DNA of 64,000 nt from Polaromonas sp. OV174 (GTDB lineage: Bacteria; Pseudomonadota; Gammaproteobacteria; Burkholderiales; Burkholderiaceae_C), in the NCBI RefSeq assembly GCF_900112285.1, contig NZ_FOKZ01000005.1, forward strand, positions 62,001 through 126,000, in the 5' to 3' direction. Below, in pieces: positions 33,808-41,729 of this stretch. The notes under the pieces are model-generated. The model did not search any database. It saw only the letters and a list, made by a program, of their open reading frames with translations, and was not told the DNA's origin. Position 1 is the stretch's first letter, and every line of letters begins with the position of its first letter. Made by a program: the position numbers and the translations under genes.

Positions 33808-35367
33808 TTAGTTCTTCAGACTGGTGTTCCAGAAGAAGGGCCAGGCCGTAGGCACATAGCCCTGCAGCGCTGGCGAACGGGCCGACAGGCTGTTGAACTT
33901 GCCCGCATTGACGTAGGGCACTTCGTCGTACACCACTTGCTGCACCGCCCCCCACAGGGCGCCGCGCTTGGCCGGGTTGGTTTCCTGATTCAGTGCCGCC
34001 AGCGTGGCCTGCTTGGCGGGGCTACTCCACCAGCCGGGTGCGCCGTCACCCAATTGCGGTGGCGACAGCATGGGCTCGGGGAACTGGCCCGAATGGGTGA
34101 TGTAGATGTCCCACAGCTTGGAATCGCCGCGGCGCTGCACCAGCGTGGCCCAGTCCACCACATTCAACTCGGCCTTGAAGCCGGCGCGCTTGAGCTGCTC
34201 GGCCATGATCAGCGCCATGTTGTAGTGAAAGTCGTACTGGCGGCTGGTCAGGATGCGAATGGTCTCGCCCTTGTAGCCGGCCGCGGCCGCCTGGCCCTTG
34301 GCCTTGTTCGGATCGCGCTCGTTGTATTTGTTCGCGCCAGCGGTCGAATAGAACGGCGTGCCCTTGGGAAAGTGGTTGGGCTCGGCCGTGAAGAAACGCG
34401 TGTCGCCAAAGCCGGCGGCCAGCATTTCACCCTCGCCAAAGCTGGTCTGCACCGCCTTGCGCACCGGCAAGGAGGTCATGACGCCCTCCTTGGTGTTGAA
34501 AACAAAGTAGGGAAAACCAAAGGATGGCGTCAGGATGGGAAGCGTCTTGCCGCTGGCCTTCTCCAGGCGACCCAGCGCCTCGGTGGGCAGCAGGTCGGCG
34601 AAATGGTATTGACCGGCCAGCGAGCCCTCGACGCGCGTGTTGGCATTGGGCACCGGGAGGAAGCGCAGTTCGTCGACCGTGGCGACTTTCTTGCCGCCAA
34701 AGCCGCTGGCGACTTCCTTGCGCGCCGAGTACTGGTCAAAGCGGGTCAGCAGCACGTACTGGTCGGGACGGCGCTCCTTGAATTTGTAGGGGCCGGTGCC
34801 GACGAACTCCTTGAGCGGCGTGGCAATCGACTCCTTGGCCATGATGGCGGCCATACCTGAAGGCATGGCCAACTGGGGCAGCAGCGGCGCATAAGGCGTC
34901 TTCAGCGTGATTTCAATGCCGTGGCTGCCATTGGCCGACAGGTCGACCACGTCCTTGGCCAGCGCCTTGCCGCGCGGCGACACGTCCATCCAGCGCTTCA
35001 GGCTGAGCACCACGTCTTCGGAATTCATCTCGCGGCCGTTGTGCAGCTGCACGCCCTTGCGCAAGGCGATGCTGTAGCGCTTGCCGTCGGCCGAGACCTT
35101 GGGCATGCCGTCGGCCAGCATGGGCACCATGGCCCAGTTGGCATCAAAGGTATAGAGCGGCTCATACACGTGCTGCATGATGGTGGCCACCAGGTCGGCG
35201 GGAGAAGCCATTGGGTCCAGCGTTTGCGGCTCCGCAATCATCGCCAGGTTGAGGGCTGACTTTGCAGGCGCTTGCGCTTGCGCACCCAAGGGCAGCAGGG
35301 CCGTGCTCCCCACCGCCAGCGCCAAAGCCACCGCATGTCGACGACTAATCCAGAGTTTTTGCAGCAT
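33808..35367 (-). CDS. peptide-type ABC transporter substrate-binding protein (SBP family 5)
   Basis: The 519-residue periplasmic receptor starts with a signal peptide (MLQKLWISRRHAVALALAVG, cleaved near AQA). SBP_bac_5 features include SALNLAMIAEPQTLDP, VYEPLYTFDA, LRKGVQLHNGREMNSEDVV and GTGPYKFKE. It binds peptides or peptide-like compounds and is the first gene of the eight-gene operon, so it sits next to the promoter with the paired TGAAA-N5-TTTCA motifs. Because the operon ends with a D-aminoacylase and a deaminase, the ligand may be an N-acyl-D-amino acid or a D-peptide; this is inference. Confidence 0.94.
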   Translation of the reverse strand: MLQKLWISRRHAVALALAVGSTALLPLGAQAQAPAKSALNLAMIAEPQTLDPMASPADLVATIMQHVYEPLYTFDANWAMVPMLADGMPKVSADGKRYSIALRKGVQLHNGREMNSEDVVLSLKRWMDVSPRGKALAKDVVDLSANGSHGIEITLKTPYAPLLPQLAMPSGMAAIMAKESIATPLKEFVGTGPYKFKERRPDQYVLLTRFDQYSARKEVASGFGGKKVATVDELRFLPVPNANTRVEGSLAGQYHFADLLPTEALGRLEKASGKTLPILTPSFGFPYFVFNTKEGVMTSLPVRKAVQTSFGEGEMLAAGFGDTRFFTAEPNHFPKGTPFYSTAGANKYNERDPNKAKGQAAAAGYKGETIRILTSRQYDFHYNMALIMAEQLKRAGFKAELNVVDWATLVQRRGDSKLWDIYITHSGQFPEPMLSPPQLGDGAPGWWSSPAKQATLAALNQETNPAKRGALWGAVQQVVYDEVPYVNAGKFNSLSARSPALQGYVPTAWPFFWNTSLKN

Positions 35368-35385
35368 GCCGATCTCCTTAAGTAG

Positions 35386-35400
35386 TGAAAGTATTTTTCA
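35386..35400. promoter_or_regulatory. candidate RpiR operator 1 (TGAAA-N5-TTTCA)
   Basis: The site reads TGAAAGTATTTTTCA, with perfect 5-bp arms, 19-33 bp upstream of the receptor start codon. Confidence 0.5.
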
Positions 35401-35469
35401 AGTTGCAAAGAATATGCCAGCGATAATTTCAAAAATATCGGTAATTACCCTAGGCGTGAAACGAAAATA

Positions 35470-35484
35470 TGAAAATATATTTCA
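35470..35484. promoter_or_regulatory. candidate RpiR operator 2 (TGAAA-N5-TTTCA)
   Basis: The site reads TGAAAATATATTTCA, the same arms and spacer length as site 1. It lies within a longer GTGAAA/TTTCAC arrangement. The pair suggests control of both divergent units. Confidence 0.5.
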
Positions 35485-35606
35485 CCTTCCGGGGCCTGAC
35501 GGCATGAATCCGGGCGTGCTGCCTCCCTGCTTGCACCGCCCTGGTGCCCATTTCGCAGCGGCCTGAGCCCTCACACTTTTTTCACCCCCAACCAGGAGTT
35601 TTTTTT

Positions 35607-35996
35607 ATGTCCGCACTCGAGTTTCTCGGCAACCCGCCCATCGCCTCCGACCACCAGCCCCGCCCGTTTTCACCCGCCGTGCGCGCCGGCGATTTTGTCT
35701 ATGTCTCCGGTCAGGTGCCGGGCGATGAAAACGGCGAGATCATCGTCGGTGGCATCGAAGCGCAAACCCGCCAGGTGATGAAAAACATTTCCGCCGCACT
35801 GGCGCTGGCCGGCTGCACGCTGGAAGATGTCTGCAAAACCACCGTGTGGCTGCAGGACGCACGCGACTTCGGCAGCTTTAACCGCGTCTACATGAGCTAC
35901 TTTGGTGCCGGCAAGCCGGCGCGCTCGACCACCGAGGCGCGGCTGATGGTGGATGCGCGGGTGGAGATTGACGTGGTGGCTTACAAGCCGCGTTGA
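35607..35996 (+). CDS. RidA-family enamine/imine deaminase
   Basis: The 129-residue protein is a RidA/YjgF member: FSPAVRAGDFVYVSGQVPGD at the start, the C-terminal arginine-bearing ARSTTEARLMVDARVEID near residue 105-122. RidA hydrolyses reactive enamines/imines released by PLP dehydratases. The start at 35607 follows CAGGAG. It is divergent from the operon containing a DSD1-like deaminase, which would produce its substrate, so a joint role in D-amino-acid breakdown is likely. Confidence 0.93.
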   Translation: MSALEFLGNPPIASDHQPRPFSPAVRAGDFVYVSGQVPGDENGEIIVGGIEAQTRQVMKNISAALALAGCTLEDVCKTTVWLQDARDFGSFNRVYMSYFGAGKPARSTTEARLMVDARVEIDVVAYKPR

Positions 35997-35998
35997 GC

Positions 35999-36053
35999 AT
36001 TTTCGGCCTCTAGCCCAATAAATACAGGCGCAGGCAGCTATTGAATTGATAGT
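35999..36053 (+). repeat. dispersed repeat A, copy 5 (intergenic)
   Basis: It includes CTAGCCCAATAAATACAGGC and GGCAGCTATTGAATTGATAG; this is the least altered copy in the window and lies between convergent genes. Confidence 0.8.
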
Positions 36054-36129
36054 TAGCTGGTGCGGCTGAGGGTGGCTGGCCGGGAGTGGCCCGGCCTCCA
36101 CCCTCAGCAAAGCCAGCCAGCAAACCACC

Positions 36130-36768
36130 TCACCCCGGCCAGACCACACCCTTGTCATTAAGAATGGCATCCAACGGAATATCGTGCGCCTCAGGCTCCA
36201 TGTCCGGCAGCCAGCCGTTGCAGAAACCCAGGCCAACAGTCACCGGCCGCGGCTGCAAGGTCGCCAGGGTACGGTCGTAAAAACCGCCGCCGTAACCCAG
36301 CCGGTAGCCGCCAGGCCCATAACCCACACAGGGCACGAACAACAGCGTCGGCACGATCAGCTCGGTGTCCTGGGGTTTGGGAATGCCGTAGGCGTCTTCC
36401 TCCATGGGGCAACCCGGATACCAGGCGTGAAAGGTCAGGGTCTTGTGCTGCTTGTTGACCACCGGCAGGCCGATCTTGCGCGGCGACCGGCTCGCTATGC
36501 TTTCAGTAGCTAGTTGCGCCCATCCCTCATGCCCTGGAGCCATATTTGATGCAGAATTTTCGGCCAGGGCGGCATCTTCCTGCCAGCGGTACAAGGCGGG
36601 CAGCGGATCAAACTCGCCCTTGATGGGCCAGTAAGCGCCTATCACCTCGTCGCTTCGCCCCACCAGCCAGATACGCAGCACACGCTGCAACAATGCGGCC
36701 CGCTCCAGGCGATCGGGCATGTCGAGTCGCGCCGCGAGCAGCGCTTTGCGTGTGCTTAATTTGTCCAT
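36130..36768 (-). CDS. 5-formyltetrahydrofolate cyclo-ligase
   Basis: The enzyme uses ATP to convert 5-formyl-THF to 5,10-methenyl-THF. N-terminal MDKLSTRKALLAARLDMPD sets the start at 36768; the ATP-binding GYGPGGYRLGYGGGFYDRTL at the C-terminal half and IGAYWPIKGEFDPLPAL are family marks. The 212 residues include a segment about 70-95 (from ENSASNMAPGH) with no counterpart in the family; it is encoded by a copy of repeat A placed between the N-terminal part and the catalytic domain. Its start codon is one base away from the divergent transglycosylase start. Confidence 0.92.
   Translation of the reverse strand: MDKLSTRKALLAARLDMPDRLERAALLQRVLRIWLVGRSDEVIGAYWPIKGEFDPLPALYRWQEDAALAENSASNMAPGHEGWAQLATESIASRSPRKIGLPVVNKQHKTLTFHAWYPGCPMEEDAYGIPKPQDTELIVPTLLFVPCVGYGPGGYRLGYGGGFYDRTLATLQPRPVTVGLGFCNGWLPDMEPEAHDIPLDAILNDKGVVWPG
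36493..36554 (+). repeat. dispersed repeat A, copy 6 (inside cyclo-ligase gene)
   Basis: On the coding strand it reads GCATCAAATATGGCTCCAGG through GCGCAACTAGCTACTG to CATAGC, in frame and without a stop, adding about 20 residues to the enzyme. Confidence 0.7.
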
Positions 36769-36769
36769 A

Positions 36770-38875
36770 ATGTCCCCGATGCTATACAAATTTCTTTTCA
36801 GCGCGGTTTTTACCGCCGCGTTAACGGCCAGCCTGTCCGGCCCGGCCATGGCCCAAAACGGCAGCCCGAGCAATGCCAGCGCGGGCGACGCCCTGATGCT
36901 GGAGATGAACAAGGCCTTCAAGCGCGGCGACAAAAGCCGGCTGACGCAGCTGCTGCCGCAGGCCAAGGGCCACGCGCTGGAGCCCTGGGCCGCCTACTGG
37001 GAACTCAAAACCCGCCTCAGCGACGCCAGCGCGCAGGAAATACATGACTTTTTCAGCCGCTATGCCGGCACTTACCAGGAAGACCGGCTGCGCAACGACT
37101 GGCTGCTGCTGCTGGGCCAGCGCCGCGACTGGACCACTTTCGCCGCCGAATACCCCAACTTCCGCATGAACGACGACAGGGAAGTGCGCTGCTACGCCCT
37201 GCTGGCGGAACACCTGAAAAATCCGGTCCCCGATGCGCGTCTGGCCGATGAGGTGCGCAAGAACTGGTACGCCCAGCGCGACGCCGATGACGGCTGCACC
37301 ACTGCCGCCGACCGCCTGGTGGTCACGAAAAACCTCACGCCGCACGATGTCTGGCAAAAGGCCAGACTCGCCACCGAGGCCAACCGCCCGCGCGCCGCCC
37401 GCGATGCGGTGCAAATCATCGCCCCCGACGCCATGACCATGGTGGCCGAGCTGAACAACAGCCCGATCAAATTCCTGTCGGAAAAGCGCCTGGCACTGAG
37501 CAAGACGCGCAAGGAAATCATCACGCTGGCGCTGATCAAGATGGCGACCAGCGACATCGAGGGCGCCGCCTTCCAGATGGACAGCAAATGGGCGCGACAA
37601 CTGAGCAGCGAAGAACGCAACTGGGTCTGGGGCGCCATCGGCAAGCAGGCCGCGACCCGTCTGGGCACGCTGTCAGCCAGCGATGCGCTGCAGTACTTTG
37701 CCAAGGTCAGCAAGGACAGCGACCTGAGCGACGAGATGCTGGCCTGGAAGACCCGCGCCGCCCTGCGCGCCGGCAGCCAGCCCAGCTGGCCGCAGGTACT
37801 GTCGGCCATTAACGCGATGAGCGATGACGCGCGCAAGGACCCAAGCTGGACTTACTGGAAGGCGCGTGCGCTGCTGGCCACCCTGCCCGCCAATGCGCCG
37901 GCGGCCACACCGCCGCCCGGTGTGGCACAAACCATCAGCATCGCCCCGCAGCGCGCCGAAGCGCTGGCGCTGCTGCAATCTATCGCCTCGGTGCGCGGCT
38001 TTTACGAGCAGCTGGCGCTGGAAGAGCTGGGCCAGAAAATCACGGTGCCGGCCAAACCGGCGCCGCTCACGGCGGAAGAAAAAGAGGCCGCCAGGCTGAA
38101 CCCGGCGCTGAACCGCGGCGCCTACGCCATCGCCATAGGCCTGCGCTCCGAGGGCGTGCGCGAGTGGAACTACGCGACCAATCTGCACCAGCCCGGTAGC
38201 GGCAGCGAACGCGGCGGCATGAGCGACCGCGAGCTGCTGGCCGCCGCCCAGTTTGCCTGCGACCGGCAGATCTGGGACCGCTGCATCAACACCAGCGAGC
38301 GCACCAGGACCGATATTGATTTCGAGCAGCGCTTTCCCATGCCGTTTCGCGAGACCGTGGTCAAACGGGCCCAGGGCATCAGTCTGGACCCGGCCTATGT
38401 CTATGGCCTGATACGCCAGGAAAGCCGCTTCATCATGGACGCGCGCTCCGGCGTGGGGGCTTCGGGCCTGATGCAGGTGATGCCGGCCACCGCGCGCTGG
38501 ACCGCCAAAAAAATTGGCCTGGACGGCTTTACCACCGACCAGATCAACGACCGCGACACCAACATCACGATTGGCACGGCCTACCTCAAGCTGGCGCTCG
38601 ATGACCTGAACGGCTCCATGCCCATGGCCGCCGCCGCCTACAACGCCGGCCCCGGCCGGCCGCGCACCTGGCGCAACGGCCATGTGCTGGACGCCGCCAT
38701 CTGGGCCGAAAACGTGCCTTTCAGCGAAACCCGCGATTACGTGAAGAAAGTGCTGTCCAACACCACCAATTACGCCGCCATCCTGACCGGCCAGCCGCAG
38801 TCGCTCAAAGCACGGCTGGGCCAGGTGGGGCCGCGCGATGCGGCGGTGCCCGAGCCCTACAAGGACTTGCCCTGA
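36770..38875 (+). CDS. soluble lytic murein transglycosylase (Slt70-like)
   Basis: The enzyme cleaves peptidoglycan glycan strands in the periplasm, leaving 1,6-anhydro ends. A signal peptide (LFSAVFTAALTASLSG, cleaved near AMA) precedes a long helical U/L domain (about residues 30-490) and a C-terminal SLT domain with the catalytic Glu in YGLIRQESRF, GASGLMQVMPATA and AAYNAGPGRPRTW. The length, about 701 residues, is normal. ATG 36770 and ATG 36779 are both possible starts; the first is only 1 bp from the start of the divergent cyclo-ligase. Confidence 0.93.
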   Translation: MSPMLYKFLFSAVFTAALTASLSGPAMAQNGSPSNASAGDALMLEMNKAFKRGDKSRLTQLLPQAKGHALEPWAAYWELKTRLSDASAQEIHDFFSRYAGTYQEDRLRNDWLLLLGQRRDWTTFAAEYPNFRMNDDREVRCYALLAEHLKNPVPDARLADEVRKNWYAQRDADDGCTTAADRLVVTKNLTPHDVWQKARLATEANRPRAARDAVQIIAPDAMTMVAELNNSPIKFLSEKRLALSKTRKEIITLALIKMATSDIEGAAFQMDSKWARQLSSEERNWVWGAIGKQAATRLGTLSASDALQYFAKVSKDSDLSDEMLAWKTRAALRAGSQPSWPQVLSAINAMSDDARKDPSWTYWKARALLATLPANAPAATPPPGVAQTISIAPQRAEALALLQSIASVRGFYEQLALEELGQKITVPAKPAPLTAEEKEAARLNPALNRGAYAIAIGLRSEGVREWNYATNLHQPGSGSERGGMSDRELLAAAQFACDRQIWDRCINTSERTRTDIDFEQRFPMPFRETVVKRAQGISLDPAYVYGLIRQESRFIMDARSGVGASGLMQVMPATARWTAKKIGLDGFTTDQINDRDTNITIGTAYLKLALDDLNGSMPMAAAAYNAGPGRPRTWRNGHVLDAAIWAENVPFSETRDYVKKVLSNTTNYAAILTGQPQSLKARLGQVGPRDAAVPEPYKDLP

Positions 38876-38893
38876 GCCTTGACGCCGGCTTGC

Positions 38894-38925
38894 GCTGCGG
38901 GGTGCTGACTGACCAGCCCCGCAGC
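38894..38925 (+). terminator. hairpin downstream of transglycosylase gene
   Basis: GCTGCGGGG (38894-38902) and CCCCGCAGC (38917-38925) form a perfect 9-bp stem with a 14-base loop. No T-run follows, so it may act as an mRNA end stabiliser and not as a strong intrinsic terminator. Confidence 0.4.
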
Positions 38926-39003
38926 ATAAAACGCCATCACTGAGACAGCGAAAAGAGCATCTGGCCTACACGCGACGGGCCTGGAGCCTGCTAAGGTTTT
39001 TGG

Positions 39004-39771
39004 ATGCCAACGCACTCCGAAAATCTTCCCCACATCACGCCCGAAACGGCGCTCTTTCTCGACTTTGACGGAACGCTGGTGGAGCTGGCGGCCCAGCCCG
39101 AAGCCGTCGACATTCCGGCCACGCTGACGGGCCTGCTGGCCACCCTGTATGGGCAGCTTGGCGGCGCGCTGGCACTGGTATCGGGCCGCAGCCTGCTCGA
39201 TCTGGATGGCTTTCTCGCACCGCTGCAACTGCCGGTTGCGGGCGAACATGGCGCTCAGCGCCGCAACCCCGACGGCCTGCTAATCAGCGCGCCAGCCATA
39301 GACCTGAGCTACGCGCTGCAAGCGGCCGAAGGCTTGCTGCTGCTGCACCCCGGCCTCAAGCTGGAACGTAAAAACCTGGCCCTCAGCCTGCATTACCGCC
39401 ATGCGCCGGAACTTGAAGAGCTGTGCCTGCAGGTGATGCGTCAAGCCGTTGAACGCAGTGAGGGCATGGCGCTGATTCAGGGCAAATGCGTGATAGACCT
39501 GAAGCCGGTGGACGTCAGCAAGGGCACGGCGATCGCGGCCTTCATGGACGAAGCGCCTTTTGCCGGCCGTATTCCGCTGTTTGCCGGCGACGACGTCACC
39601 GACGAAGCGGGCTTTGAGCAGGTGCAGCGCATGGGAGGCTATGCCATCAAGGTCGGACCGGGAACGACGCTGGCACACTTTCGTTGCGCCAGCGTGGCCG
39701 AACTGCTTGACTGGCTACAGTCGGCGCAATCGGCTTGCAGCGAAGCCGGCAGCGAAAGCCCTTCAGCATGA
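39004..39771 (+). CDS. otsB: trehalose-6-phosphate phosphatase
   Basis: HAD-superfamily phosphatase of 255 residues that makes trehalose. Motif I is FLDFDGTLVE, the SGRSLLDLDGFL segment is motif II, and FAGDDVTDEAGF is motif IV. It is first of three genes, otsB-GH15-otsA; its stop overlaps the GH15 start (ATGA). Trehalose is an osmotic and stress protectant. Confidence 0.95.
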   Translation: MPTHSENLPHITPETALFLDFDGTLVELAAQPEAVDIPATLTGLLATLYGQLGGALALVSGRSLLDLDGFLAPLQLPVAGEHGAQRRNPDGLLISAPAIDLSYALQAAEGLLLLHPGLKLERKNLALSLHYRHAPELEELCLQVMRQAVERSEGMALIQGKCVIDLKPVDVSKGTAIAAFMDEAPFAGRIPLFAGDDVTDEAGFEQVQRMGGYAIKVGPGTTLAHFRCASVAELLDWLQSAQSACSEAGSESPSA

Positions 39772-41591
39772 GCGCGGCCATGGGCACACCCGACAACTTC
39801 GCACCGCCCGCGCCAGCCTCGCTGTCTCTGGGCGTCATCGGCAACTGCGCCTTCAGCGCGCTGGTCGATGCACACGGGCGCATCGTCTGGTGCTGCTTGC
39901 CCCGCTTCGATGGCGATCCGGTGTTCAATGCGTTGCTGGACGGCAGCGACCAGGGCAGCTCTTTTGCCATCGAGATTGAAAATTTTTCCCACAACCGGCA
40001 GTGGTACGACCCCAACACCGCCGTGCTGCGCACCCAGCTGTTTGACCACAGCGGCCAGGCCGTGGAAATCACCGACTTTGCACCCCGCTTTTACAGCCGC
40101 TCGCGCTTTTTCAAGCCCATGACGCTGGTGCGCCGGGTGCGCCCCATCAAGGGTGCGCCGCGCATACGCGTGTCGCTCGACCTGCGCTTTGACTGGGGCC
40201 GCTCCCAACCCAAGATCACCCAGGGCAGCAACCACCTGCGCTATGTCGGCGACGCCCTCACGCTCAGACTCAACACCGACGCGCCGCTGTCACACCTGCT
40301 GTCCAGGCAGCCCTTTGTGCTGACGCGCGAGCACAATTTCCTGCTCGGTGCCGATGAATCGCTGGCCGATGGCATTGCCGACACGGCGCGCCTGTTCGAG
40401 CAGGAAACACTGTCCTACTGGCGCAAGTGGAGCCAGCGTCTGGCCATTCCGCTGGAGTGGCAGGAGGCGGTGATACGCGCGGCCATCACGCTCAAGCTCT
40501 CGCTGTTTGAAGACACCGGCGCGATTGTCGCGGCCATGACCACCAGCATTCCCGAGGCACCGGGCAGCGGACGCAACTGGGACTACCGCTACTGCTGGCT
40601 GCGCGATGCATTTTTTGTCGTGCGTGCGCTCAACAGCCTGTCCGAAGTCGGCACCATGGAAGACTATTTGCGCTGGCTCAGCAACGTGGTGGTACAGGCC
40701 AATGGCGGCTATATCCAGCCGCTGTTCGGCATAGGCCTGGAGCGCGAACTGCCCGAAGCGGTGTACGAGCATCTGGGCGGCTACCGCAACATGGGGCCGG
40801 TGCGCGTGGGCAACCAGGCGCAAGAGCATTTCCAGCACGATGTCTATGGCAATGTGGTGCTGGGCGCGGCCCAGGCCTTTCATGACCACAGGCTGCTGCA
40901 CCGGGCCGGCGCGGCCGAATTCCTGCGGCTGGAAGCGGTGGGTGAGCAGGCCGTTCTCAACTATGACAAGCCCGACGCCGGCATGTGGGAGCTGCGCACG
41001 CGCGCACGCGTTCACACCTCTTCGGCGCTGATGTGCTGGGCCGCCTGTGACCGTCTGGGCAAGATCGCCACGACACTGCAGCAAGCCGAGCGCGCCAGCT
41101 ACTGGCACGGCCATGCGAACCTCATGCGCGATCGCATTCTGCGCGAATCCTGGAGCGATGAGCGCCAGGCCTTTGCCGAAAGCTTTGGCGGGCGCGACCT
41201 GGACGCCAGCGTGCTGTTGATGATTGAGGTGGGTTTCATAGACCCGCAAGACCCGCGCTTTGTCGCCACCGTGGACGCGCTGGAAAAACATTTGTGCGAC
41301 GGCCCTTACATGCGCCGCTACGAGGCGCCCGACGACTTCGGCAAGCCCGAAACCGCCTTCAACATCTGCACCTTCTGGCGCATAGATGCGCTGGCCCGCC
41401 TTGGCCGCAAGGCGCAGGCCAGGGAAATTTTCGAAACCATGTTGGCCGCCCGCAACCATCTGGGGCTGCTGAGCGAAGACACGCATCCGGTGACGGGCGA
41501 GATGTGGGGCAATTTCCCGCAAACCTATTCGATGGTCGGCATCATCAACGCCGCCGTGCGCCTGTCGGCGCCCTGGGATTCGAAGATATGA
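39768..41591 (+). CDS. glycoside hydrolase family 15 protein (trehalase/glucoamylase-like)
   Basis: The 607-residue cytoplasmic protein has an N-terminal beta-sandwich (GVIGNCAFSALVDAHGRIVW, PRFDGDPVF) and an (alpha/alpha)6 barrel with GSGRNWDYRYCWLRDAFF and GGYRNMGPVRVGNQAQEH, typical of GH15 proteins in trehalose loci. It may hydrolyse trehalose or a glucan to balance the pool made by OtsA/OtsB. The start at 39768 overlaps the otsB stop; a frame extension into otsB is rejected. Confidence 0.92.
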   Translation: MSAAMGTPDNFAPPAPASLSLGVIGNCAFSALVDAHGRIVWCCLPRFDGDPVFNALLDGSDQGSSFAIEIENFSHNRQWYDPNTAVLRTQLFDHSGQAVEITDFAPRFYSRSRFFKPMTLVRRVRPIKGAPRIRVSLDLRFDWGRSQPKITQGSNHLRYVGDALTLRLNTDAPLSHLLSRQPFVLTREHNFLLGADESLADGIADTARLFEQETLSYWRKWSQRLAIPLEWQEAVIRAAITLKLSLFEDTGAIVAAMTTSIPEAPGSGRNWDYRYCWLRDAFFVVRALNSLSEVGTMEDYLRWLSNVVVQANGGYIQPLFGIGLERELPEAVYEHLGGYRNMGPVRVGNQAQEHFQHDVYGNVVLGAAQAFHDHRLLHRAGAAEFLRLEAVGEQAVLNYDKPDAGMWELRTRARVHTSSALMCWAACDRLGKIATTLQQAERASYWHGHANLMRDRILRESWSDERQAFAESFGGRDLDASVLLMIEVGFIDPQDPRFVATVDALEKHLCDGPYMRRYEAPDDFGKPETAFNICTFWRIDALARLGRKAQAREIFETMLAARNHLGLLSEDTHPVTGEMWGNFPQTYSMVGIINAAVRLSAPWDSKI

Positions 41592-41600
41592 ACACCCCCG

Positions 41601-41695
41601 TCGGAGGCTCACTGCGTGTAGCCCCTTCCCCCCTTGCAGGGGGCGGCGCCTGTGGCCCGGCGGAGCCGGTTCCACGGCCCCTGCTTGCCTTGGTC
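41601..41695 (+). repeat. dispersed repeat B, copy 2
   Basis: GGAGGCTCACTGCGTGTAGC and GGCGGAGCCGGTTCCACGGC are shared with the copy between ruvA and ruvB. It fills the gap between the GH15 gene and otsA. Confidence 0.65.
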
Positions 41696-41729
41696 ATTCT
41701 CTCTACCTATTTTTTAGAGGTCACGCGTC

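Larger units (their letters stand above)
35368..35606. promoter_or_regulatory. divergent promoter region, transporter operon / RidA
   Basis: This 239-bp AT-rich gap separates the divergent receptor and RidA genes. It holds two TGAAA-N5-TTTCA palindromes, 84 bp apart, listed separately. CAGGAG precedes the RidA start. Confidence 0.55.

Noticed and set aside
37673..38683. A 336-codon minus-strand frame opposite the transglycosylase
   Set aside because: It overlaps the SLT domain coding sequence and shows no family.
40290..41675. A 461-codon minus-strand frame opposite the GH15 gene
   Set aside because: The GH15 protein is complete and well matched; the reverse frame is a composition artefact.
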